DNA of 64,000 nt from Ruminococcus flavefaciens ND2009 (GTDB taxonomy: Bacteria > Bacillota > Clostridia > Oscillospirales > Ruminococcaceae): the NCBI RefSeq assembly GCF_000621785.1, contig NZ_JHXI01000017.1, positions 1-64,000 of the forward strand. Direction: 5' to 3'. Of this stretch, positions 16,055 to 23,416 are shown piece after piece (within the stretch, counting starts at the first letter, position 1; each line of letters begins with the position of its first letter). The translations under genes and the position numbers were made by a program. The notes beneath the pieces are model-generated. The model did no database searches. It was not told where the DNA came from and was given only the letters and a program-made list of their open reading frames with translations.

Positions 16055-17230
16055 ATGAATTACGCAGAAGAATCACTTAAAAAGCACTATGAATGGCAGG
16101 GCAAGATCGAAGTTATCTGCCGCGCTCCCCTTGAGACAAGAGATGACCTCTCACTGGCTTACACCCCCGGTGTTGCACAGCCCTGTCTCGAGATACAGAA
16201 GGACGTTAACAAGAGCTATGAGCTCACACGCCGTTCAAACCTTGTAGCAGTAGTTACCGACGGTACCGCTGTTCTCGGTCTCGGTGACATCGGTCCCGAG
16301 GCAGGTATGCCCGTTATGGAGGGCAAGTGCGCTCTGTTCAAGGCATTCGGCGACGTTGACGCAGTTCCCCTGTGTGTACGCTCAAAGGAAGTTGACGACA
16401 TCGTTAATACTGTCCGTCTCCTTGCCGGCTCATTCGGCGGCGTGAACCTGGAGGACATCTCCGCTCCCCGCTGCTTCGAGATAGAGAAGAAGCTGAAGGA
16501 GTGCTGTGATATTCCGATATTCCACGATGACCAGCACGGTACAGCAGTAGTTACTCTCGCAGCTATGCTCAATGCCCTCAAGGTAGTAGGCAAGAAGCTG
16601 GACGAGATAAGAGTCGTTACCAGCGGCGCAGGTGCAGCAGGTATCGCTATCATCAAGCTCCTCATCTCCATGGGTCTCAAGGACGTTGTTCTCTGCGACA
16701 GAAACGGCGCTATCTACAAGGGCAGACCCCAGGGCATGAACCCCATGAAGGACGAAATGGCTGAGATAACCAACCAGCAGATGAGAAAGGGCAGCCTTGA
16801 AGAAGTTATCAAGGGCGCAGATGTATTCATCGGCGTATCAGCTCCCGGCTGTGTGACTCCCGAAATGGTAAAGAGCATGGCTCCCAACCCCATACTCTTC
16901 CCCATGGCTAACCCCACTCCCGAGATAATGCCCGAGGAGGCAAAGGCGGCAGGTGCAGCAGTAGTGGGCACAGGCAGAAGCGACTTCCCCAACCAGATAA
17001 ACAACGTTCTGGCATTCCCCGGAATTTTCCGCGGAGCTCTTGACGTCCGCGCAAGCGATATAAACGACGCTATGAAGATAGCTGCTGCAAAGGCTATCGC
17101 TTCATTCGTAACAGATGACAAGCTCAGCGCAGATTATATTATCCCCAGCGCACTGGACAAGTCCGTAGCACAGGCAGTTGCAAAGGCTGTTGCACAGGCT
17201 GCAAAGGACACAGGCGTAGCAAGAATATAA
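16055..17230 (+). CDS. malic enzyme (malate to pyruvate, decarboxylating)
   Basis: A 391-residue short bacterial malic enzyme. N-terminal block SLAYTPGVAQPC and VVTDGTAVLGLGDIG, metal and substrate residues around EDISAPRC and the NDDQHGT-like FHDDQHGTAVV, then the cofactor loop GAGAAG near 196. Cytosolic; makes pyruvate, CO2 and NAD(P)H. It follows mdh after 81 bases and shares its promoter. Together they convert oxaloacetate plus NADH to pyruvate plus NAD(P)H, the malate shunt known from Clostridium thermocellum. The coenzyme cannot be told from the sequence alone. Confidence 0.93.
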   Translation: MNYAEESLKKHYEWQGKIEVICRAPLETRDDLSLAYTPGVAQPCLEIQKDVNKSYELTRRSNLVAVVTDGTAVLGLGDIGPEAGMPVMEGKCALFKAFGDVDAVPLCVRSKEVDDIVNTVRLLAGSFGGVNLEDISAPRCFEIEKKLKECCDIPIFHDDQHGTAVVTLAAMLNALKVVGKKLDEIRVVTSGAGAAGIAIIKLLISMGLKDVVLCDRNGAIYKGRPQGMNPMKDEMAEITNQQMRKGSLEEVIKGADVFIGVSAPGCVTPEMVKSMAPNPILFPMANPTPEIMPEEAKAAGAAVVGTGRSDFPNQINNVLAFPGIFRGALDVRASDINDAMKIAAAKAIASFVTDDKLSADYIIPSALDKSVAQAVAKAVAQAAKDTGVARI

Positions 17231-17233
17231 GGC

Positions 17234-17421
17234 GGGGAGCCCCCGCGGGCTTTTTCGCGGCGAAGTTTCAGCGAAGCGCAGCTCTTTCCACGCGCCTCCG
17301 CTATCACAGGACACAGGTTATAGTCATGAGGAGCCCCCGCGGGCTGTTTCGCGGCAAAGTTCCAGCGAAGCACAGCTCTTTTCACGCGCCTCTGCTATTA
17401 CAGGGCAGCAGGTCATAGTCC
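17234..17421. repeat. tandem copies of a GC-rich hairpin repeat
   Basis: Two copies of a ~92-base unit, 17234-17325 and 17330-17421, differing at about one base in ten. Each begins GGAGCCCCCGCGGGCT and has TTTCGCGGC-AAGTT, then an arm complementary to the first part (GCTGTTTCGC with GCGAAGCACAGC in copy two), followed by TCTTT and CACGCGCCTC. Each can fold as a terminator-like hairpin for the malic enzyme transcript. Related sequences occur at 26097 and 32873, each time directly before a promoter. Confidence 0.75.
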
Positions 17422-17439
17422 GGGAAACTGCCGCGCATC

Positions 17440-17468
17440 TTGCTATTTACAAAAATATATGTTATAAT
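17440..17468 (+). promoter_or_regulatory. promoter of the first SUFU-like gene (cassette promoter A)
   Basis: TTGCTA (17440-17445), 17 bases, TATAAT (17463-17468), directly behind the hairpin repeats and GCCGCGC. The same TTGCTA-N17-TATAAT follows the related hairpins at 26162-26190 and, on the minus strand, 32844-32872. Confidence 0.8.
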
Positions 17469-17530
17469 TGAGCCGTGGAGCGCCTTGCTCCGCGGCTTTT
17501 GTTTAATGATATAGGTAAAAGGAGAAAAAA

Positions 17531-18610
17531 ATGAGTGAGATAATCTTTGAATCGCGCTCCCCTATCTGCGACATTGACGCAGTTATCGAAGCAGACAACA
17601 ACACATACTATATGTACCTTATGACAGCCCCCGAGACGGGAGTGAAGCTGCTGAAGGCGCTGTGGGTGTGCAACCGCCGCCCCGCTCCCGAGGTATTCGA
17701 CCCTCAGTGCATGAAGGACGGAAAGGCTCCCATGCTGGCAAAGGAGAACCTGGCTCCCATACACCCTGCGGCTGGCATAACCCTCAATCCTGCAAAGCTT
17801 TCCTGTTACTGGTATGAGAGCGGCGACAGTGCAGCCATTTTCTACGGAGACAAGCTGCTCTGCGCTATCCCTTCCTATGCAGGTCTCCATGACTTCCCGG
17901 GATTTTCCGTATTTGCAAAGGGTCAGACCCGCTATGCCTGGGGAATGCCCGAAAAGCCCGACTTTGCAGAGCGCGCAAAGGGACTGAAGACCTTCTGGGA
18001 TAATATCACTGCCGACGACTCATGGCCGGAGATACAGGAGGAATGCCTGAGAGTCATTGAGGAATTCTACGGCAGTCAGCACGAGAAGTATTATGCCATA
18101 GACGGCGGAGATTTCCCGCCCAAGGCTCTTGCACAGGGCAGAAGAGACGGCGTTGTCTACGGTATCACCTTAGGTGTAAGCCAGTTCGCTATGCCCCGTT
18201 CGGAAATGGTCTTCGGCAGCCACTACAACGACTGCAACCGCATAGAGCTTGGATTTGCGGCACAGGAGCGCCATGAGCCCCTGACACAGATGATGTTCTC
18301 GGTGATGTCAGATGTTGCCAATATGCCCTGGAACGAGCTGAACTTCCTCTGGCACGGTCATACATTTGATTTCCCAAATATAAAGGGCTTTTCACAGATA
18401 GTCCTGATAAATCCCGTTTACATAGAGGGCATGGAGTGCCCGAAGTGGAGAAAATTCATCGGAAACCGCGTGAACCTGCTGTGGCTGGTGCCCATAACCG
18501 CTCAGGAATTCGCAGCTCTCGGCGAGATGGGCATTGCTGAGCTTCTGAAGAAGTGCCCCGACCCTCAGCACCTTCACATTTTCGACGGCAGACCGAAATT
18601 CAGCCTCTGA
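17531..18610 (+). CDS. SUFU (suppressor of fused)-like domain protein 1
   Basis: A 359-residue soluble protein beginning MSEIIFESRSPICDID. The C-terminal half holds FLWHGHTFDFPN, then a strand and NLLWLVPITAQEFAALGEMGIAELL, the pattern that closes bacterial SUFU domains (hydrophobic-P-L/I-T-x-x-E, then L-x-x-x-G). Bacterial SUFU proteins are often immunity or scaffold-like; their activity is not established. A paralogue follows after 45 bases. The shared HDFPGFSVFAKGQTRYAWGMP stretch in the middle is nearly identical between the two. Start fixed by GGAGAAAAAA. Confidence 0.6.
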   Translation: MSEIIFESRSPICDIDAVIEADNNTYYMYLMTAPETGVKLLKALWVCNRRPAPEVFDPQCMKDGKAPMLAKENLAPIHPAAGITLNPAKLSCYWYESGDSAAIFYGDKLLCAIPSYAGLHDFPGFSVFAKGQTRYAWGMPEKPDFAERAKGLKTFWDNITADDSWPEIQEECLRVIEEFYGSQHEKYYAIDGGDFPPKALAQGRRDGVVYGITLGVSQFAMPRSEMVFGSHYNDCNRIELGFAAQERHEPLTQMMFSVMSDVANMPWNELNFLWHGHTFDFPNIKGFSQIVLINPVYIEGMECPKWRKFIGNRVNLLWLVPITAQEFAALGEMGIAELLKKCPDPQHLHIFDGRPKFSL

Positions 18611-18655
18611 CCGTCCGACATCGCATAAAACCAACACTTTTTCAAGGAGAATAAC

Positions 18656-19774
18656 ATGGAAGACCGCGAATATATATTTGAATCAAGCTCCCCTATCTGC
18701 CACATCGACGCTCTGATAGCACAGGAGAGGAACGCATACTATCTCTACTTTTTCTGCTCACCCGAGTACGGCGCAAAAGTGCTGAATAAGCTCTGGATAT
18801 GCAACAGACATGGTACGCCCCCGGAAATGGACCTGAGATGCCTTGACAGGGGCGAGGGTCCCGTGCTGGGCAGGGAAAACGTCTCGGAGCTCCAGCCCAA
18901 AGAGGGCATGACCCTTGACCCCGACAAGCTCAGCTGTGTGTGGTTCGACACGGGAGACGCCTGCGCCATCTATCACGACAACAAGCTTATATGCGTAATA
19001 CCGCCTATAGCAGGACTTTACGACTTCCCCGGCTTCTCCGTATTCGCAAAGGGTCAGACCCGCTACGCCTGGGGTATGCCCGAAGGTCCCGACCTTGAAA
19101 ACCGCATAAAGACCTGCAAGTCCTTCTGGGAGATAATCCCCAGAGAGGAGACCTGGCAGAAGCTTGAACAGGACTACCTGGCTATAACAGACAGCTTCTT
19201 CGGCTCTCCCCACACCTCCGCAAAGCCCATAGGCACGGAGAGATTTCCTCACAGGACCCTGGTACAGGGCAGGAAGGCAAACATGGTGTTCAATATCACC
19301 ATCGGAGTCAGCCAGTACGCAATGCCCGGAGTGGCACAGGCTTTCGGCAACGACTGCGCCGACCAGAGCCGCATAGAGCTGGCATTCGCGACCATCGACA
19401 AGCATGAAGCTATCCTTGAGCTCATGGGCATGGTAATGAAGGACGTGGGCGATATGCCCTGGGACGAGCGCAGCTTCCTCTGGCACGGTCACACCTTTGA
19501 TTTCCCGAATATCCGCGGATTTGCCGCAATGCTGTTCATCAATCCCATATACGTCGAGGGGCTGGAGGAGCCCAGATGGCGCAGCTTCGCAGGGGGCAGG
19601 GTAAACACCCTATGGATGGTGCCCATAAACGAAGCAGAGCTGAGTTTCCTCCGCCAGCACGGTATCGAGGAGCTTATAAAGCAGTGTCCCGCACCCAAGC
19701 TTATGCACATTTTCTCGGGAATGCCCCAATTCCTCCCTCATACCTTCTCCCCTGATTTTACACGCATAAACTAA
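18656..19774 (+). CDS. SUFU-like domain protein 2
   Basis: A 372-residue paralogue of the previous gene, alignable end to end (same ESSSPICHIDA start, same FPGFSVFAKGQTRYAWGMP core, same LWHGHTFDFPNI and NTLWMVPINEAELSFLRQHG). Tandem duplication with moderate divergence. Ribosome site AAGGAGAATAAC. The stop lies 15 bases before hydF, so the three genes appear to form one transcript; a link to hydrogenase maturation is not known for this family. Confidence 0.6.
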   Translation: MEDREYIFESSSPICHIDALIAQERNAYYLYFFCSPEYGAKVLNKLWICNRHGTPPEMDLRCLDRGEGPVLGRENVSELQPKEGMTLDPDKLSCVWFDTGDACAIYHDNKLICVIPPIAGLYDFPGFSVFAKGQTRYAWGMPEGPDLENRIKTCKSFWEIIPREETWQKLEQDYLAITDSFFGSPHTSAKPIGTERFPHRTLVQGRKANMVFNITIGVSQYAMPGVAQAFGNDCADQSRIELAFATIDKHEAILELMGMVMKDVGDMPWDERSFLWHGHTFDFPNIRGFAAMLFINPIYVEGLEEPRWRSFAGGRVNTLWMVPINEAELSFLRQHGIEELIKQCPAPKLMHIFSGMPQFLPHTFSPDFTRIN

Positions 19775-19789
19775 AAGCCGGTGAATAAA

Positions 19790-20989
19790 ATGAGTCTGAA
19801 CGATACACCCTCCTCGGAGAGAGTCCACATAGGCTTCTTCGGAAGGAGAAATGCAGGAAAATCCAGCGTGGTCAACGCTGTTACGGGTCAGGAGCTGTCC
19901 GTGGTGTCCGATGTGAAGGGCACCACCACAGACCCCGTCACCAAGGCGATGGAGCTGCTCCCATTAGGTCCCGTAGTCATAATAGATACTCCCGGATTTG
20001 ACGACGAGGGAGACCTGGGCGAGCTGAGAGTCCGCAAAACAAAGCAGATACTCAACCGCACAGACCTTGCGGTGCTCATAGTTGACGGCACCGTGGGGCT
20101 CACCGATACCGAGCGTCAGCTCATCGGCATATTCAAAGAAAAGGATATACCCTGGCTGACGGTGTACAACAAGTCCGACATTGCACAGAAGCGTGTCTGT
20201 CAGGACAACGAATTTGAAGTCAGCGCCCTTACAGGCGAAAATATCTACGAGCTGAAAGAGCGTATCGCCGCCCTTGCGAAGCTGCCCTCTGCTGAGAAGC
20301 GCATAGTGGGCGACCTGCTCAGTCCCTGCGATATGGTGGTGCTGGTAACTCCCATAGACGCTGCCGCTCCCAAGGGAAGAATGATACTTCCTCAGGTGCA
20401 GACCCTCCGCGATGTGCTGGACGCCGACGCAATGGCTGTATTCACCAAGGAGCACCAGCTGGCGGAGACACTCGGAAAGCTTTCCGCGCCGCCGAAAATG
20501 GTCATAACCGACAGTCAGGCATTCGCCATGGTAAGCAAGATAGTCCCCGAGGACGTGCCCCTGACCTCATTCTCCATACTAATGGCGCGGTACAAGGGCT
20601 TCCTTGAGACCGCCGTAAAGGGCGCAGCTGCCATAAAATCCCTTGAGGACGGAGCGAAGGTGCTCATATCCGAGGGCTGCACCCACCACCGCCAGTGCGG
20701 CGACATCGGCAGTGTGAAGCTGCCTGCCCTGCTGAAAAAGTACACGGGCAAGGACATAGAGATAGCCCTCAGCTCGGGACGTGAGTTCCCCGAGGACCTG
20801 TCCCCCTACAGCCTTGTGATACACTGCGGAGGCTGTATGCTGAACGAAAGGGAGATGACCTACCGCCGCAAGACCGCCGAAGACCAGAACGTGCCATTCA
20901 CCAACTACGGCATCGCCATAGCAATGATGAACGGCATACTCAGGCGCAGTCTTGGCGTGTTCCCCAACCTTGCAAAGGAGATAGAATGA
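19790..20989 (+). CDS. hydF: [FeFe]-hydrogenase H-cluster maturation GTPase HydF
   Basis: Scaffold on which the 2Fe subcluster is assembled before transfer to hydrogenase; works with HydE and HydG, which are not in this window. It has 399 residues. GTPase loop GRRNAGKSS at 18-26, DTPGFDD as G3, NKSD as G4, then the FeS site C297-x-H299 and C346-x-x-C349 (CTHHRQC, HCGGCM). An in-frame GTG at 19781 is possible, but GGTGA lies before the ATG at 19790. It shows that the organism makes hydrogen through [FeFe] enzymes. Confidence 0.95.
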   Translation: MSLNDTPSSERVHIGFFGRRNAGKSSVVNAVTGQELSVVSDVKGTTTDPVTKAMELLPLGPVVIIDTPGFDDEGDLGELRVRKTKQILNRTDLAVLIVDGTVGLTDTERQLIGIFKEKDIPWLTVYNKSDIAQKRVCQDNEFEVSALTGENIYELKERIAALAKLPSAEKRIVGDLLSPCDMVVLVTPIDAAAPKGRMILPQVQTLRDVLDADAMAVFTKEHQLAETLGKLSAPPKMVITDSQAFAMVSKIVPEDVPLTSFSILMARYKGFLETAVKGAAAIKSLEDGAKVLISEGCTHHRQCGDIGSVKLPALLKKYTGKDIEIALSSGREFPEDLSPYSLVIHCGGCMLNEREMTYRRKTAEDQNVPFTNYGIAIAMMNGILRRSLGVFPNLAKEIE

Positions 20990-21381
20990 AAGCGCGGCTG
21001 CCCTACATCGCAGGATTTCTCCTGCTTTTGGGAGTTGAGGTCTGTATCGGAGTTTTCCGCTTCAACCACTTTATCCGCTCCTACATCGGCGACGTCATAG
21101 TTGTATGGGTGATCTACTGCCTGCTGCGGAGCTTTGTGCCGAAACGGTTCAATTCCTACGCTGTCGCCGTGGGGATACTGGTGTTCTCCTTTGCGGTGGA
21201 GTTCCTCCAGAAGGCGCATATCGCCGATATTCTCGGCGTCGAGAACCCGTTTCTCCGCACACTCATCGGCACCAGCTATGCTGTGGAGGATCTGTGGAGC
21301 TACGCCGCAGGAACTCTCATAACCATAGCGGAGATATTCATCTTCCGCAGACTTGCAGCAAGTGACGAAAGGAAGGCTTGA
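20986..21381 (+). CDS. DUF2809 family membrane protein
   Basis: A 131-residue protein of four hydrophobic segments. It contains RSYIGDVIVVWVIYCLLRSF and VEFLQKAHI followed by GTSYAVEDLWSYAAG, the typical DUF2809 pattern (R-x-x-x-GD and DL-x-x-Y-x-x-G). Function unknown. The ATG overlaps the hydF stop by four bases, so it is translationally coupled. Confidence 0.8.
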   Translation: MKARLPYIAGFLLLLGVEVCIGVFRFNHFIRSYIGDVIVVWVIYCLLRSFVPKRFNSYAVAVGILVFSFAVEFLQKAHIADILGVENPFLRTLIGTSYAVEDLWSYAAGTLITIAEIFIFRRLAASDERKA

Positions 21382-21382
21382 T

Positions 21383-21655
21383 ATGGGATTTTTGCAGTAT
21401 TTTGACATAATCATTGCCATAGGTATCATCGTTCTGGCACTGTACCTGTTAAAAAAGCACCACGACAGAACTAAAAAAAGAGAGGAATTTGAAAGCACCG
21501 CAAAATACCTTGTCTTTCCCTCCTCTGATTACCACGAATACAGGAAATGGAGAGCCAATAACCGCACCATAACATTTCTGATCATGCCCTTCCTGATAGC
21601 GATAATCTACATAGTTCTCCGGCTTAACGGCACTATCGGCAACCCGTTCCTGTAA
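21383..21655 (+). CDS. small two-helix membrane protein
   Basis: A 90-residue protein from MGFLQYFDIII with helices at about 7-25 and 62-82 and a charged loop containing KKHHDRTKKREEF. GGAAGG precedes the ATG, which lies one base after the DUF2809 stop. The longer in-frame ATG at 21353 lies inside that gene and lacks a ribosome site. No family recognised. Confidence 0.6.
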   Translation: MGFLQYFDIIIAIGIIVLALYLLKKHHDRTKKREEFESTAKYLVFPSSDYHEYRKWRANNRTITFLIMPFLIAIIYIVLRLNGTIGNPFL

Positions 21656-21687
21656 AAGGAATATCATACTCACGGAAAGGAACAGAA

Positions 21688-22812
21688 ATGGCATTCAAAA
21701 AGACTGACAAAAAAGAGGGGCGCCTCACTGCCATTGACGGCATGAAGGGAATAGGCGCCTGTATCATAGCATTTTTCTGGCACTATCAGCACTTCAAGCC
21801 GCAGAACGGCTCGCCCTTTTTCTCGGTATTCCCCGTCTCCTACAAGAACGGCTTCCTCATGGTGGAGCTGTTCTTCATGCTTTCGGGCTTCGGAATGATG
21901 CTGGGCTACTCGGAACGAGTCACGGGACACCTTATAAGCTTCCGCGAATTCATAGTTAAACGGCTTAAAAAGGTGTATCCGCCCTTCCTTTTCTTCACGG
22001 CGGCGACCATAGTGCTTGAGCTTATATACCGCCACCGCTGCGGCGATACTTTTGTATACAAGAATTTCGACCTTCAGCATCTTTTCCAGAACCTGCTGCT
22101 CATGCAGGACGGAGTTTTCGGCACAGACTGGTCCTTTGACGCACCCTCATGGTGCATAAGCATATGTATGCTGTGCTATCTGCTGTTCTATCTGATACTT
22201 TATCACGCCAAAAATGAGCGCCGCGCCTGCTATGTCTTCTTCGGCACCTTTCTCATAGGCATGGCGATGATACTCTCAAAGAAGGAGCTTCCCCTGTGGA
22301 ACAGCCTTGTGGGCAGAGGTATCGCCTGCTTCTCCGTGGGAGCCATACTCTTTGAGGTCTACAGATACCGCGAGAAGTTCAGATCACAGCGGCTTGGCTA
22401 TGTCTGTCTCATTATAGCAGTGCTGTCCTATCTTGCGGCAAGGCTGAGACCCGAATTCACAGGCGATGTCACCACAGCCTTCATCATCGGTACAGCCCCT
22501 TCGCTGATACTTGCGGCGCTGCTCATACCGTGGCTCCGCGCTATACTTGGCTTCCGTCCCCTTGCAATACTGGGAGAGCTCTCCATCGTGATATACCTTG
22601 TGCACTTCCCCGTGCAGTGCGCCATAGCGGTGCTGAACGAGTATATGTCCCTGGAGCTTGACTTCTCAACCAAGGCAGTATGGCTCAGCTACGCAGCGGC
22701 AGTTCTCGTGGCAGCCATAGTTTACAGATACCTGATCTCCTCCCCTGCGGAAAAGCTCATATGCGGCTTCTTCGCAAAGAAAAAGACCGCAGACAGCAAA
22801 AAAGCGGCATAA
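21688..22812 (+). CDS. acyltransferase 3 family membrane protein
   Basis: A 374-residue polytopic protein with about ten hydrophobic segments. The N-terminus LTAIDGMKGIGACIIAFFWHYQHF has the family's RG/MKG-x-G-x-x-x-V-x-x-x-H pattern with the expected catalytic-site histidine near residue 29. FFMLSGFGMMLGY is the second family block. Such enzymes acylate surface sugars or cell-wall polymers. Substrate unknown. It is last in the plus-strand run starting at 17531. Confidence 0.88.
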   Translation: MAFKKTDKKEGRLTAIDGMKGIGACIIAFFWHYQHFKPQNGSPFFSVFPVSYKNGFLMVELFFMLSGFGMMLGYSERVTGHLISFREFIVKRLKKVYPPFLFFTAATIVLELIYRHRCGDTFVYKNFDLQHLFQNLLLMQDGVFGTDWSFDAPSWCISICMLCYLLFYLILYHAKNERRACYVFFGTFLIGMAMILSKKELPLWNSLVGRGIACFSVGAILFEVYRYREKFRSQRLGYVCLIIAVLSYLAARLRPEFTGDVTTAFIIGTAPSLILAALLIPWLRAILGFRPLAILGELSIVIYLVHFPVQCAIAVLNEYMSLELDFSTKAVWLSYAAAVLVAAIVYRYLISSPAEKLICGFFAKKKTADSKKAA

Positions 22813-22920
22813 GCAAAAACGCTCCCCTAAGCATATAATGAAAAGAAGCTGTATAAACTCAGCCTCAAAGGCAATAATAAGAACATCAGCTGAAATTCAT
22901 AATATATCGGGAGAATTGAT

Positions 22921-23268
22921 ATGCCAGTCAGAAGAGGAGAAATATATTACGCCGACCTGAGCCCTGTAGTAGGCTCGGAACAGGGCGGTATAAGACCTGT
23001 ACTTATAGTCCAGAACGATGTGGGCAACAGGCACAGTCCCACGGTCATCGCGGCTGCAATAACCAGTCAGCGCGACAAGAACCGACTGCCCACACATATA
23101 GAGGTGCAGGCAGATAAATGCGGTCTCGCCAAGGACAGCATAGTGCTGCTGGAGCAGATACGCACCATCGACAAGAAGCGGCTCAAGGACAAAATGGGGG
23201 AGCTGGACCTTAACTCCATGAACAAGGTTGACACTGCCCTGTCCATAAGCTTCGGACTTGAAATATGA
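22921..23268 (+). CDS. MazF/PemK-type endoribonuclease toxin, no antitoxin beside it
   Basis: A 115-residue protein close in pattern to Bacillus Endo[40 protein letters not shown] (catalytic threonine) and [14 protein letters not shown]. It cuts single-stranded RNA at short sequence motifs. The 108-base gap upstream contains no antitoxin ORF with a ribosome site, and the gene before it encodes an acyltransferase. So it is an orphan here, or its antitoxin is elsewhere. Confidence 0.93.
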   Translation: MPVRRGEIYYADLSPVVGSEQGGIRPVLIVQNDVGNRHSPTVIAAAITSQRDKNRLPTHIEVQADKCGLAKDSIVLLEQIRTIDKKRLKDKMGELDLNSMNKVDTALSISFGLEI

Positions 23269-23272
23269 TGAA

Positions 23273-23305
23273 AAACCGGGATTCTGCTTTGCAAGGTCCC
23301 GGTTT
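23273..23305 (+). terminator. terminator after mazF
   Basis: Stem AAACCGGGA/TCCCGGTTT with a 15-base loop, followed by AGTTTATAG. It begins four bases after the mazF stop. Confidence 0.6.
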
Positions 23306-23315
23306 AGTTTATAGC

Positions 23316-23410
23316 TGAGAGTTCAGAGTTGAAAGCTGCGGCGACGATATTTAAACACGAGCAAAGCGAACACATTAACTCTCCACTCTCAGCTTTCAAC
23401 TCTCAACTGA
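23316..23410. repeat. inverted repeat of TGAGAGTT-type words
   Basis: TGAGAGTTCAGAGTTGAAAG on the left is answered on the right by CTTTCAACTCTCAACT, with a second TCTCCACTCTCAGCT word. The arms can pair around a ~50-base core. It fills the gap between the convergent mazF and P-type ATPase genes and looks like a dispersed palindromic repeat. Confidence 0.55.
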
Positions 23411-23416
23411 ATCAAT

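Noticed and set aside
17102..17385. Minus-strand ORFs of 70-83 residues over the cassette hairpins
   Set aside because: They are shadows of the malic enzyme end and the tandem repeats, with no start signal.
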